A DNA stretch of 64,000 nucleotides from Fibrobacterota bacterium (GTDB lineage Bacteria > Fibrobacterota > Chitinivibrionia > Chitinivibrionales > Chitinispirillaceae), in contig JAEYNR010000059.1 in the NCBI GenBank assembly GCA_023412475.1, positions 12,481 to 76,480 on the forward strand, given 5' to 3'. The translations under genes were made by a program, and so were the position numbers. Under the pieces are notes generated by a model, which saw nothing but the letters and a program-made list of their open reading frames with translations, did not search any database and was not told the origin of the DNA. Shown piece after piece: positions 25,508 through 34,204 of this stretch; the stretch's first letter is position 1; every line of letters begins with the position of its first letter.

Positions 25508-25691
25508 ACTGCTCATTTTTTGGCATAAATCATAAAAAAGATCGCTCACACGTTATTCTGCAGAGATTGTTCGGGGGGGGCGGATCGGAAGCAATCTCCG
25601 ACCCCGTTTTACAAAAAGTATGAGCGGTCTTTTTACTTTTATTCTGAAACAGACATTACTTAACTGTTGCTGTTTCAGCGATGGATTCAGT

Positions 25692-25859
25692 TTAAGTATT
25701 GACCTCTTCCTGATCATCGGTTTCAGAATCATCCTCATCATCAAGATCATCGGAATCATCAGAAGAGATCTTTCTGTATTTGCTGGTAAAGTTGGCATTG
25801 TAGTAATCAGGATCCTTACAAAAAGCTGCGCTTGCAAACTCTTTGATTTCGGCCTGGTT
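25692..25859 (-). pseudogene. In-frame 55-codon continuation of the helicase beyond its TAA stop
   Basis: Directly after the helicase stop codon (25860-25862, TAA), the same frame is open for 55 codons to a second TAA at 25692-25694. The encoded peptide starts NQAEIKEFASAAFCKDPDYY and ends with an Asp/Glu-rich tail (SDDSDDLDDEDDSETDDQEE). Codon use and composition look protein-like rather than random. Either the helicase suffered a nonsense mutation near its end, or the stop is read through, or the sequence has an error there. Confidence 0.65.
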
Positions 25860-28379
25860 TTATTGTGGCACTGAGTCCGGAAATACCTTACCATCTTCAA
25901 CTGCGGCGTAATTCAGGTGAGCAATAACCATTCTGAGCTCCCCGTAAGAGAATTTGTCGCCGAAATGTTCTTTTGCAACTGAAAGCTCTCTGGATTCATG
26001 AGTTAAAAAATAGTTGCTTATTTCTGCGATTTTTTCAGGACTTATGAATTGGTCGACAGCAAGTTCGCCGGTTGAGATAAAGTGAGCCATATGGCCTTCA
26101 ATGGTAGAGAGGGCCAGGTTTCTTTGAGCAGCTATTTCCTGAACTGTTTTGCCAGCTTTATAGAGATCAAGACTTGTCTGCTTTGTATTTATCTTTACTT
26201 TTTGCTGCTCCTGGGGCATTTCTCTGTTTATGGTGCATTCGATATTGGAATCTATGCAATAGTTTTCGATTACATCCAGAATTTGTGAGCCGAATTCTTC
26301 GAGTTTCCTTTTTCCAAAACCTTTGACACTTTTAAGCTCATTTATGGAGAAGGGAAGCCGGGTGCATATTTCGACAATAGTTTTGTTATGCAGGATCATA
26401 AATTCCGGGCAATCCAGTTGAGAGGCCATCTGGGATCTCCAGTGCCTGATTTTCTGGTATAGAGCAGGATGTGAATTTTCATAAGAGGTAGTATCTGGCT
26501 GGGTTAATTTTACTGTCGCAGGTTTTTCGATTGCTGCCTTTGATCTTGCCTCCAGAAAAGCTTCAACAGAAAAGCGATCCCTGCACCCTTCCAGGCAGCC
26601 AACTTTACTGCTATACAGATTGTTTAGTTTCTTTGTGCTATCAGAAAAAGACTTTCTGATTTCTTTATTGTCAGAGCTTATTTCTTCTCCAGACTGTAAA
26701 AAACCACCAATACTGGTTTGAACTTTTATAATAAAATAAGGAATTGCCTTTTTGATTCGTTCATTGAGCAGAGCGTTTTTTTCCACATCGGGTTCCTGAG
26801 AAAGAAGAGAAAGAATCTGGGAGTGGAACTTTTCTGCAACATCGAAGATTTCAGTTTTGGCGGCTGAAGCATATTTATTCAATGAGGAAATAATATCCTC
26901 TAAAATGTTTTCCCGGTTCTGGTTAACCAGCTTTAGAAAATAGTTGATTTGGCGATTTAATTGAGAGAAATCAAAGAGATCCTTGAGCAATTTGTGCTGA
27001 TAAGTGAGGGATGCTTTTTTCAGTTGTAACTCACCGGGCTGGTTTTCCTGAATGTTTCTGGTAAACTGAGAAACTGCTGAGTTACTAATAAGCACATGTG
27101 GAGAAAGAGGCGTTTTCAAAAACAAACCATCCAGGCTTTTGCACCGGCTCAAGGCGACATAAACCTGACCATGAGCAAAAGCTGCTCCGGCATCGATAAT
27201 CACTTTGTCAAAGGTAAGTCCCTGGCTTTTATGGATTGTAATTGCCCAGGCTGCTTTAAGCGGGTACTGAATAAAACTGCCTACCTCAGTCTCCACAATC
27301 TCTTTTGTGTCATGATTTATTGTGTATTTGATGTTTTGCCATGTTTCTGGTGCTACCTTTATGATCTCTTTGTCATCTGGACATTTTACATAAATCATAT
27401 CGTTTTCTATTGCATCTACCTTGCCGATCTTGCCATTAAAGAAACGTTTTTCCTGTGATGAGTCATTTCTGATAAACATCACCTGGGCACCTGTTTTAAT
27501 TGTGAGCTCCAGATCGGCAGGGTAGGAGTATTCAGGAAATTCACCTTCAATTTTAGCTCTAAATTTGTGAGATGCTCCGGAAAGTCTTCTCATTTTTTCT
27601 TCGTTAATTGCATTTGCCTGGTAATTATGGGTAGTCAGAATAATGCATCCCTGGGTATCGATATTGAGTCCGGGCTGATATCTTTTATTGAGCTGAGCCA
27701 ACGTGTCCGGGCTTTTATCGCTATAGCGGATCTTGTTTAAAAGATCAATAAAGTTCTGATCTGTTTGCCGGTAAATCTTTTTCAGTTCAATAGTTAAATA
27801 CTTTGACCTCTGAAGTGCTTTGCTTCCAAAAAAGAAAGGAGTTTGATAATAATTCTTCAATAGCTCCCATTCATCATCTTTGACCACTGGAGAAAGCTGC
27901 TGCAGATCTCCAATCATAAGTAGCTGTACTCCGCCAAAAGGCTTGTCATGATCTCTGAATCTTCTGAGCTGCTCATCTATGCCATCCAGAAGGTCTGCTC
28001 TAACCATACTGATTTCATCGATCACTATCAGATCCAGGCTTCTGATGATATTTAATTTATCGCGGCTAAACTTATGATATCTGCCTGAAGCTCTTTTAAA
28101 AAATGGTGTATCGGCGTTGCCATCTGCCGGGGTGTCAGGGAGCCATGGCCCGAAAGACATCTGGAAAAAAGAGTGAATCGTTACTCCACCGGCATTGATG
28201 GCAGCAACTCCGGTGGGGGCAAGTACAACCATTCTTTTGGGTGAATATTTCCTGAGGTTACGAAGAAAGGTGGTTTTTCCTGTGCCTGCATTACCGGTCA
28301 GAAAAACGTTTTCTGAGGTGTTTTGCAGGAAGCCCAATGCCAGTTTCTGTTCAGGGTTATCGTTTTCTGGATTAATCAC
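25860..28379 (-). CDS. Pif1/RecD-like DNA helicase with HRDC and HTH_40-type C-terminus
   Basis: 839-residue SF1B helicase. Walker A GNAGTGKTT (29-37), Walker B LIVIDEISM (about 120-128), MIGDLQQLSP (motif III) and the C-terminal AWAITIHKSQGLTFDKVIID / YVALSRC motifs define Pif1-like helicases that unwind DNA 5'-3' in replication and repair. Residues ~640-710 form an HRDC domain (LPFSINELKSVKGFGKRKL). Residues ~735-825 form an HTH_40-like domain (TVQEIAAQRNLALSTIEGHM), the pair usually seen at the C-terminus of RecQ. The frame continues for 55 codons beyond the stop (see separate entry), so the native protein was probably ~895 residues. Confidence 0.9.
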   Translation of the reverse strand: MINPENDNPEQKLALGFLQNTSENVFLTGNAGTGKTTFLRNLRKYSPKRMVVLAPTGVAAINAGGVTIHSFFQMSFGPWLPDTPADGNADTPFFKRASGRYHKFSRDKLNIIRSLDLIVIDEISMVRADLLDGIDEQLRRFRDHDKPFGGVQLLMIGDLQQLSPVVKDDEWELLKNYYQTPFFFGSKALQRSKYLTIELKKIYRQTDQNFIDLLNKIRYSDKSPDTLAQLNKRYQPGLNIDTQGCIILTTHNYQANAINEEKMRRLSGASHKFRAKIEGEFPEYSYPADLELTIKTGAQVMFIRNDSSQEKRFFNGKIGKVDAIENDMIYVKCPDDKEIIKVAPETWQNIKYTINHDTKEIVETEVGSFIQYPLKAAWAITIHKSQGLTFDKVIIDAGAAFAHGQVYVALSRCKSLDGLFLKTPLSPHVLISNSAVSQFTRNIQENQPGELQLKKASLTYQHKLLKDLFDFSQLNRQINYFLKLVNQNRENILEDIISSLNKYASAAKTEIFDVAEKFHSQILSLLSQEPDVEKNALLNERIKKAIPYFIIKVQTSIGGFLQSGEEISSDNKEIRKSFSDSTKKLNNLYSSKVGCLEGCRDRFSVEAFLEARSKAAIEKPATVKLTQPDTTSYENSHPALYQKIRHWRSQMASQLDCPEFMILHNKTIVEICTRLPFSINELKSVKGFGKRKLEEFGSQILDVIENYCIDSNIECTINREMPQEQQKVKINTKQTSLDLYKAGKTVQEIAAQRNLALSTIEGHMAHFISTGELAVDQFISPEKIAEISNYFLTHESRELSVAKEHFGDKFSYGELRMVIAHLNYAAVEDGKVFPDSVPQ

Positions 28380-28791
28380 AGCTTTCTACTCCATCTGATT
28401 AGTTATCCCAGATCTAAAGATTAATTATTTGTGGTTCTTACAAAAAATAAGCAACAAGAAGCTTTCCGATATCTGCAGAGATCTTGCCAGGCATGTTCAT
28501 TCAATATAATTGGATGAACAGTGGGAAACTGAAAAAAATAGCTGCCTGAAAAACAGTGAGCTGAATCCTCCATCCTATAAGTTGCTTCAGGTTGAAAACA
28601 GGTAAAAAGGGTGATCGATATTGTTCGATTTCTTAAAAAGACTCCGTAGTGTCCGGTAAATTAGACTAATTAGAAATAACTACATTCAATTCAAAAGCAG
28701 ATTTGAATAAAACCACAAATCCGAAATAATAAATTCTTAACAAATCCCAATCAGAAATAAATTATAAATCCCAAACAGAGCAGGAAAAATC
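28380..28791. other. Intergenic region, nothing recognised
   Basis: 412 AT-rich nt upstream of the helicase and of the small ORF. It presumably holds the helicase promoter. No palindrome, repeat or RNA gene identified. Confidence 0.35.
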
Positions 28792-29103
28792 ATGAAGAAC
28801 CAAAACAACAATTACTTTTGTAACGCGACTAATTCCAAACGGTCGGAGAGAGAAGATAATTGCTGTATTTCAGCAATAACTACCGATATAAATGGAAATA
28901 TCTATGCATACGAATTCGAAAAGGAGATAAGTGTTTTTGATTCAAATGGAGTTCTTACTCATAAGATCGATCCAAAAAAGGACACTATACTCTATTCCAA
29001 TAGTGGTCTCAAAGGTGCCGTTCAACTTGTTTTATCAATGGCCATTGATCCGCCGCTTCAGTTCCGCAGTTACTTTTCTGCTGTCGGAGGGCAAGCTTCA
29101 TAA
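28792..29103 (+). CDS. Small hypothetical protein with one NHL/propeller-like blade; possibly a fragment
   Basis: 103 residues. ISAITTDINGNIYAYEFEKE, then ISVFDSNGVLTHKID, resembles a single NHL/beta-propeller blade. AGGA lies upstream of the ATG. The last ~12 codons overlap the antisense 3' end of the Na/Pi cotransporter gene, and the C-terminal residues look unrelated to the blade. A single blade is not a stable propeller, so this is probably a remnant or a chance-extended fragment. No signal peptide. Confidence 0.35.
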   Translation: MKNQNNNYFCNATNSKRSEREDNCCISAITTDINGNIYAYEFEKEISVFDSNGVLTHKIDPKKDTILYSNSGLKGAVQLVLSMAIDPPLQFRSYFSAVGGQAS

Positions 29104-30785
29104 TCGGTCAGGCTGCTATGGGATTCGTCAACCAATAAGCAGTCTGGTTTAGATAGAATTTGAGCGGCTATCCTGAAGGCATAATAATTTATCCTGCGTA
29201 TCTCCTCAAGAAGATCGCTATGGATAGAGGTCGTCTGCAAAGATTCCGGTTTTCTGAGGTAAAGCCGGTTCATGTGGTGCTCAAAAAGCTGATCGTATAC
29301 TTTGTATACATCAATTTTCCGCTGAAAAACCGTACTTGCCAAAGACTGGTCATCAAGGACAAATGCTGTCAGAACCTCTTTGAGATTAGGGATGGTTATC
29401 TCAAAAAAACTCATTATTTCATTTTTTCCCTCAACTGAGAGCGGCAGCGGACTGAATTCTATCTTCTGTGCAAGCTGTGCAATGCTTTTTGACACCAGAT
29501 CTCCAATATGTTCAAGATCTGTGGTAACCATGATTAACTGATAAGCTTTGAATGCCTGCTCCGGATCAAGTTCAGAACGTGAAATCCGGGTGATAAATGC
29601 AATAATGCTTTCATGAAAAAAATCAATCTCATCATCGTCTTCCACAAGAGTATTCTTCTTATTTGTGTCAAACTTTTCTATCAGATCCTTACACTTCTCG
29701 ACCATCATGGTTACCTTCTCTGACATATGCTCAATTTCCTTTGTTGCCTGAGACAATGCAAGAACCGGTAACGAAAGAGTCTGGTCGTGTAAAAAAAGAG
29801 TATGATATTTCTGTTGTTCATTTTTTTTTGGCTTAACAAACTTAAGAATGAATTTTTCGAAATACTGAAGAAACGGCAGAAAGAGAATAGAAATGGATAT
29901 ATTGAAAAAAGTGTGATAAGCTGCTATCTGTAATGCGATGGAGCCAGTGGAGAAAAGGTCTATATACTTGACTAGTCCGGCAAAGGGTAAAACCACTGCA
30001 ATACCCAGTAACTTGAAAAGAAAATGGGCCCAGGCGACTCTCACTCCTTCAAGTTCAGCATTAAGAGTGGAAATAAAAGCAGTAACACAGGTTCCCAGAT
30101 TTGCACCCAGAATCACAGGAAAGAAATTAACAGCAGATGGCATCCATCCGGATCCGGTACTGTATGCTTCCACTAATGCTATAAGAATCGCAAGAGTTGC
30201 TGCGCTGCTCTGGATTATTGCAGTAATCAGAGTCCCAACTAAAAGACCATACCAGGGATTAATCAGGCTGTCATGCATCACCTTTTCAAAAAGGGGTAGA
30301 CTCCTTAAGGGAGCAACACTCTGGGTCATCATATACATGCCAAAAAAGATAAACCCCATTGCCATAATTAATTTCCCATAAGCGCACAGTTTCGTTTTTT
30401 TACCGTTTAAGGTAGAAAAGAAACCGACCGCTATCATCAATGGGGCAATCTGGTAAAATTTAAAGGCAAAAAGCTGAACTGTAAATGTGGTTCCAAGATC
30501 AGAGCCAAGAATCATCCCAAGCGACTGGCCAAGAGTTAAAAGGCGAGCACTGGCAAAACTCACCAGCATCACAGTGGTAGCAGTGGAAGATTGTGTGATT
30601 AAAGTAACAACAACTCCGGCCAAATAGGCGCTCAAACGATGACGGGTGATGATATTAAGCAGCTTTCGTAGTTCTGTCCCACCAACAGAGCGCAGACTTT
30701 TTTCTCCCTGCTGCATTCCATAAAGAAAGATTGCAATCCCGCAGAACAGGGAAAAAAGATCAAATATTGAAAATGACTGGTTCAT
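29070..30785 (-). CDS. Na+/phosphate cotransporter (NptA/YjbB type) with PhoU-like domain
   Basis: 571-residue inner-membrane protein. The first ~320 residues contain two inverted Na/Pi-cotransporter repeats with the QSS motifs TLITQSSTATTVMLVS and AIIQSSAATLAILIA, and about eight to nine membrane helices. Residues ~345-560 form a PhoU-like helical domain (ELDPEQAFKAYQLIMVTTDLEHIGDLV). The fused form is common in bacteria; it moves phosphate with Na+ and may export it. The start has no strong ribosome site. Its 3' end overlaps a small plus-strand ORF. Confidence 0.92.
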   Translation of the reverse strand: MNQSFSIFDLFSLFCGIAIFLYGMQQGEKSLRSVGGTELRKLLNIITRHRLSAYLAGVVVTLITQSSTATTVMLVSFASARLLTLGQSLGMILGSDLGTTFTVQLFAFKFYQIAPLMIAVGFFSTLNGKKTKLCAYGKLIMAMGFIFFGMYMMTQSVAPLRSLPLFEKVMHDSLINPWYGLLVGTLITAIIQSSAATLAILIALVEAYSTGSGWMPSAVNFFPVILGANLGTCVTAFISTLNAELEGVRVAWAHFLFKLLGIAVVLPFAGLVKYIDLFSTGSIALQIAAYHTFFNISISILFLPFLQYFEKFILKFVKPKKNEQQKYHTLFLHDQTLSLPVLALSQATKEIEHMSEKVTMMVEKCKDLIEKFDTNKKNTLVEDDDEIDFFHESIIAFITRISRSELDPEQAFKAYQLIMVTTDLEHIGDLVSKSIAQLAQKIEFSPLPLSVEGKNEIMSFFEITIPNLKEVLTAFVLDDQSLASTVFQRKIDVYKVYDQLFEHHMNRLYLRKPESLQTTSIHSDLLEEIRRINYYAFRIAAQILSKPDCLLVDESHSSLTDYEACPPTAEK

Positions 30786-30929
30786 GATAATCAGAAAACA
30801 TCGGTTAAATTTTCAGAAATATCATTCATTATATCATTAGACAGCCGGATTGTTAGATTATTAAGGCTGGTCCAATGGCAGAAGCAATATTTACTTGGTT
30901 TTTTCTATAGCTCAGAAACCACGGGCAGA

Positions 30930-31802
30930 TTATGATATGCGTGTGATAATATATCTTGCCAGATCATTAAGGATCTGTGCTCTTTCACCTAGGGATACGA
31001 TATCTGAACAGGCCTGATCGATAAGCTGCTGGGCATACTTTTTAGATTGCTCTATACCACAGATAACAGGGAATGTTGCCTTGTCGTTTTCCCTGTCACT
31101 GCCGGCATCTTTGCCCAATGCTTCAGTGGTACTTTCTTCATCCAGAATATCATCGACCACCTGAAAAGCCAGTCCCACCCGATTTCCAAATGAAGTGAGC
31201 TTATCAAGGTCTTCATGAGAAGCATTAGCCAGCATTGCTCCGATTCTTATGGAAGAGCAGATTAGAGCGGCTGTTTTATTGAGATGAATATATTCCACAA
31301 TTTCACGGGTAGCCACTTTGCCCTCAGACTCGATATCTACCACCTGCCCCCCTAGCATGCCCTTTGTGCCAAGAGCTCTGGCTATCTCTGCTATGATGTC
31401 GACTCTGCCGGTTCTGGTCAGAATTTCAAAAGCTGAGATGCAGAGAGCATCTCCACCTAAAACAGCTAAAGCCTCATTGAAAGCCTTGTGAGCGGTCGGT
31501 TTTCCTCTTCTGAAATCATCATCATCCATACAGGGCAGATCATCATGAATAAGCGAAAAAGTGTGAAACATCTCGAGTGCAGCCGATGCCAACAGCGTAT
31601 TTTCATCTCCAAAATTTCCACCACAGGCCTCATAAGTAGCCATTAACAAGCAAGGCCTTATTCTTTTCCCACCGGCAAATGTAGAGTAACGCATCAAGCG
31701 GTGGATCGAATCCGGATAAGTGGTTTCTGCAGGAAGCAGCCTGTCGAGGGTGGCATCTGTGGCTTGTGATACTTTTTTGGAATATTCTTTCAAATCAATC
31801 AT
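30930..31802 (-). CDS. ispA: Polyprenyl (farnesyl/geranyl) diphosphate synthase, IspA family
   Basis: 290-residue short-chain trans-prenyl synthase. The first Asp-rich motif is DDLPCMDDDDFRRGKPTAHKAF and the second QVVDDILDEESTTEALGKDAGSD, with KATFP downstream as in bacterial FPP synthases. It condenses IPP with DMAPP/GPP. It overlaps xseB by 8 nt, the standard xseA-xseB-ispA order, and is the last gene of the long minus-strand cluster. Confidence 0.95.
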   Translation of the reverse strand: MIDLKEYSKKVSQATDATLDRLLPAETTYPDSIHRLMRYSTFAGGKRIRPCLLMATYEACGGNFGDENTLLASAALEMFHTFSLIHDDLPCMDDDDFRRGKPTAHKAFNEALAVLGGDALCISAFEILTRTGRVDIIAEIARALGTKGMLGGQVVDIESEGKVATREIVEYIHLNKTAALICSSIRIGAMLANASHEDLDKLTSFGNRVGLAFQVVDDILDEESTTEALGKDAGSDRENDKATFPVICGIEQSKKYAQQLIDQACSDIVSLGERAQILNDLARYIITRIS

Positions 31803-32118
31803 CCTGGTTCTCTCCGGCTAAAAAGGATTCAAGCGTCAAACCAAGCACCCGTTCCATAAACTCTCCATTTCCTCCCTTGAATAGTTCCTTTACTTTTCCC
31901 TGAGCATTTTTCAGATGAGAGTCACACCTGCGTATCAGATGTATTCCGTTTTCAAAATAATGAAGAGCATTTTCGAGGCTAAGATCATCCCGTTCAAGCT
32001 CTCCAACCATTCTTTCAAGTTCGGTTACTGACTGCTCAAAGGACATCTCTGAGATAGTGGTAAGATCCAGGGGTAATACCTGCTGCGATTTTCGGCTTCT
32101 TGTTTTATTTTCTTTCAT
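31795..32118 (-). CDS. xseB: Exodeoxyribonuclease VII small subunit
   Basis: 107 residues against a family norm of 70-80. The core SFEQSVTELERMVGELERDD, then LSLENALHYFENGIHLIRRC, is typical XseB helical hairpin. About 25 extra residues precede it (basic, KENKTRSRKSQQ) and ~20 follow. It binds the C-terminal helices of XseA. It starts 44 nt after xseA and overlaps ispA. Confidence 0.93.
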   Translation of the reverse strand: MKENKTRSRKSQQVLPLDLTTISEMSFEQSVTELERMVGELERDDLSLENALHYFENGIHLIRRCDSHLKNAQGKVKELFKGGNGEFMERVLGLTLESFLAGENQDD

Positions 32119-32162
32119 AGTGCAAACTTTCGTATTTAATCTAATTTACTGCATTCTGCATG

Positions 32163-33416
32163 TCAAAAGGCCCTATTTGATTTCTTGTCGCTGTCAACAG
32201 AAATAATATTTCCCAGAGCTACACCGGAATAAAAACGAAGTTTTACCATCTCTCCTGGGGTAAGTTCAGAGGAACTTCGAACAGCTTTCCCATCCTCTTT
32301 TGATATCACACCGTAACCTCTGGCCAGCACCGAGAGAGGGCTGAGCGAATTGAGTCTTGAAGCGGCAGATGATAAGCGGGCAACATCGCGCCTGAAGATC
32401 ATTGCCAAACTTCTTGAACATTGATGCTCAAGATCATCACAGTACTGACTGGCCTCAAGAAGCATCCTCAACGGCCTACGTAGAGCATTTCTATTAACTA
32501 AGCCATCGTAGCGATCCTGTATGTCCAAAAAATATCTCTGAAAAGCGACACTGAATCTATCCACATAAGCAGAAAAATATCTTTGACTTTCCTTATTATC
32601 CGCAACAACCATCTCTGCTGCTGCAGATGGGGTTGGAGCTCTCAAATCTGCAACAAAATCTGCTATTGTAAAATCGATTTCATGACCTACAGCAGAGATT
32701 ACCGGTATTTTTGACTCGTATATTGCCCTTGCTACGATCTCTTCGTTAAATGCCCACAGATCCTCGATAGAACCGCCTCCCCGACCAGCAATGATACAGT
32801 CCACTTTACCATAAGCATTAAAATCGCGAATCGCAGCAGCTATTGAAGCAGCGGCGGCTTCTCCCTGCACTGCAACATCTGAAAGAATGATATCGGTTTG
32901 AGGTGCCCGCGATGATACAACCCGTATTATATCCTGAATAGCAGCTCCTCGCTTTGAGGTCACTACCCCCAGTGTTGTAATTGAATCGGGAAGTGCTTTT
33001 TTATGTGAAACATCAAACAAACCTTCCTGTTCCAGTTTACTTTTAAGCTTTTCAAAAGCCGCATGGAGTGCTCCAGATCCTAAAGGCTGCAGTCGGTGTA
33101 TATCCAGTTGATAATAGCCACCTTTCTGATAAACACGTATAGATGCTACGGCCATCACAGCATCCCCATCCTGAGGCTTGAAAGAAAGCTGCTGAGCCGA
33201 GGTACGCCAGATCACAGCAGGGATCTGGCACTGCTGGTCTTTTAGCCGGAAATAACAGTGTCCGCTTGAAGATGGCTTCCAGTTAGAGATCTCTCCTTCG
33301 ACCCATATCAGGGTGTTACCCGATTCCAGCAGAAGTGAAATTCCTTCATTGATTTCACTTATAGTATATGGATGATCCGATTCTTGAGGAGAAAGAAACT
33401 CAAAAGATTCATTCAT
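32163..33416 (-). CDS. xseA: Exodeoxyribonuclease VII large subunit
   Basis: 417-residue catalytic subunit of the ssDNA exonuclease. The N-terminal OB-fold is residues ~15-110 (LIWVEGEISNWKPSSSGHCY), the catalytic core has GVVTSKRGAAIQDII, CIIAGRGGGSIEDLWAFN and PVISAVGHEIDFTIADFVAD, then a coiled region. The ATG overlaps the ymdB stop by 4 nt (ATGA). Confidence 0.95.
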   Translation of the reverse strand: MNESFEFLSPQESDHPYTISEINEGISLLLESGNTLIWVEGEISNWKPSSSGHCYFRLKDQQCQIPAVIWRTSAQQLSFKPQDGDAVMAVASIRVYQKGGYYQLDIHRLQPLGSGALHAAFEKLKSKLEQEGLFDVSHKKALPDSITTLGVVTSKRGAAIQDIIRVVSSRAPQTDIILSDVAVQGEAAAASIAAAIRDFNAYGKVDCIIAGRGGGSIEDLWAFNEEIVARAIYESKIPVISAVGHEIDFTIADFVADLRAPTPSAAAEMVVADNKESQRYFSAYVDRFSVAFQRYFLDIQDRYDGLVNRNALRRPLRMLLEASQYCDDLEHQCSRSLAMIFRRDVARLSSAASRLNSLSPLSVLARGYGVISKEDGKAVRSSSELTPGEMVKLRFYSGVALGNIISVDSDKKSNRAF

Positions 33417-34204
33417 TGAAAAACAATCCGTTCATTAATTCTGGCGATGGAAAGTGCTTTTCCAGAATTATCATCGATGTCAATAATGACTCCGTTAAGC
33501 AGAGGACTGGACTCTGCAGGTTGGAAGCGCACAGGAGTCTGTAAAAGAAACCTTCTAATCACTAATTCTTTTTGCATGCCGATTACGGAATCCTCAGGCC
33601 CGGTCATTCCGACATCGCTTATGAAGGCGGTTCCACCCGGCAGGACCTTTTCATCTGCAGTCTGCACATGTGTGTGGGTCCCCACAACTGCACTTACACG
33701 ACCATCCATATAGGTTGCAAATGCAATTTTCTCACTGGTGGCTTCTGCATGAAAATCAACAAGTATAACAGGTGTGGTTTCGCGGAGCTTTTGGACTGCC
33801 ATATCGGCTGTACGGAAAGGACAGTCAAGAGCCTGATTGAGAAATGTCCTTCCCTGAAGATTAAGCACTCCGATGCTACGATTGTCAGGGAGAGTATAAA
33901 TGGTAAATCCTTTGCCTATATTACCCGGGGGATAATTGAAAGGCCTAAGCACATTTGGATCATCCATAAAACTATACTCATTGTCTGGCACGGTAAATGA
34001 ATGATTGCCACCGGTAATCACCTGCACGCCGTATTTACGCAGCTTTTTGGCTAGTTTACTGGTAAGGCCTTTTCCTCCCGCAGCATTTTCCCCATTGCCT
34101 ATACAGATATCTACAGCATGCTCATTAATAAGTGAAGGGAGGCGTTCTGCAAGAATACGCCTCCCAACATTTCCGAAAATATCACCTATAAAAAGTACCT
34201 TCAT
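33413..34204 (-). CDS. ymdB: YmdB-family metallophosphoesterase
   Basis: 263-residue calcineurin-like phosphodiesterase. The metal ligands are visible in FIGDIFGNVGRR, CIGNGENAAGGKGL, TGGNHSF, ILVDFHAEATSEK and VVGTHTHVQTADE. In Bacillus the homologue is a 2',3'-cAMP phosphodiesterase affecting biofilm and motility. It lies directly after rny with a 1-nt TAATG overlap, the conserved rny-ymdB pairing. Confidence 0.94.
   Translation of the reverse strand: MKVLFIGDIFGNVGRRILAERLPSLINEHAVDICIGNGENAAGGKGLTSKLAKKLRKYGVQVITGGNHSFTVPDNEYSFMDDPNVLRPFNYPPGNIGKGFTIYTLPDNRSIGVLNLQGRTFLNQALDCPFRTADMAVQKLRETTPVILVDFHAEATSEKIAFATYMDGRVSAVVGTHTHVQTADEKVLPGGTAFISDVGMTGPEDSVIGMQKELVIRRFLLQTPVRFQPAESSPLLNGVIIDIDDNSGKALSIARINERIVFQ

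Noticed and set aside
25561..25581. G8 tract as a phase-variable switch
   Set aside because: It lies in non-coding DNA between the helicase gene and the array, with no promoter or start codon that it would switch; only a short imperfect hairpin surrounds it.
25553..25900. 115-residue minus-strand frame over the helicase 3' end
   Set aside because: It is a shifted frame over the true continuation at 25692-25859; the helicase frame reads as real protein.
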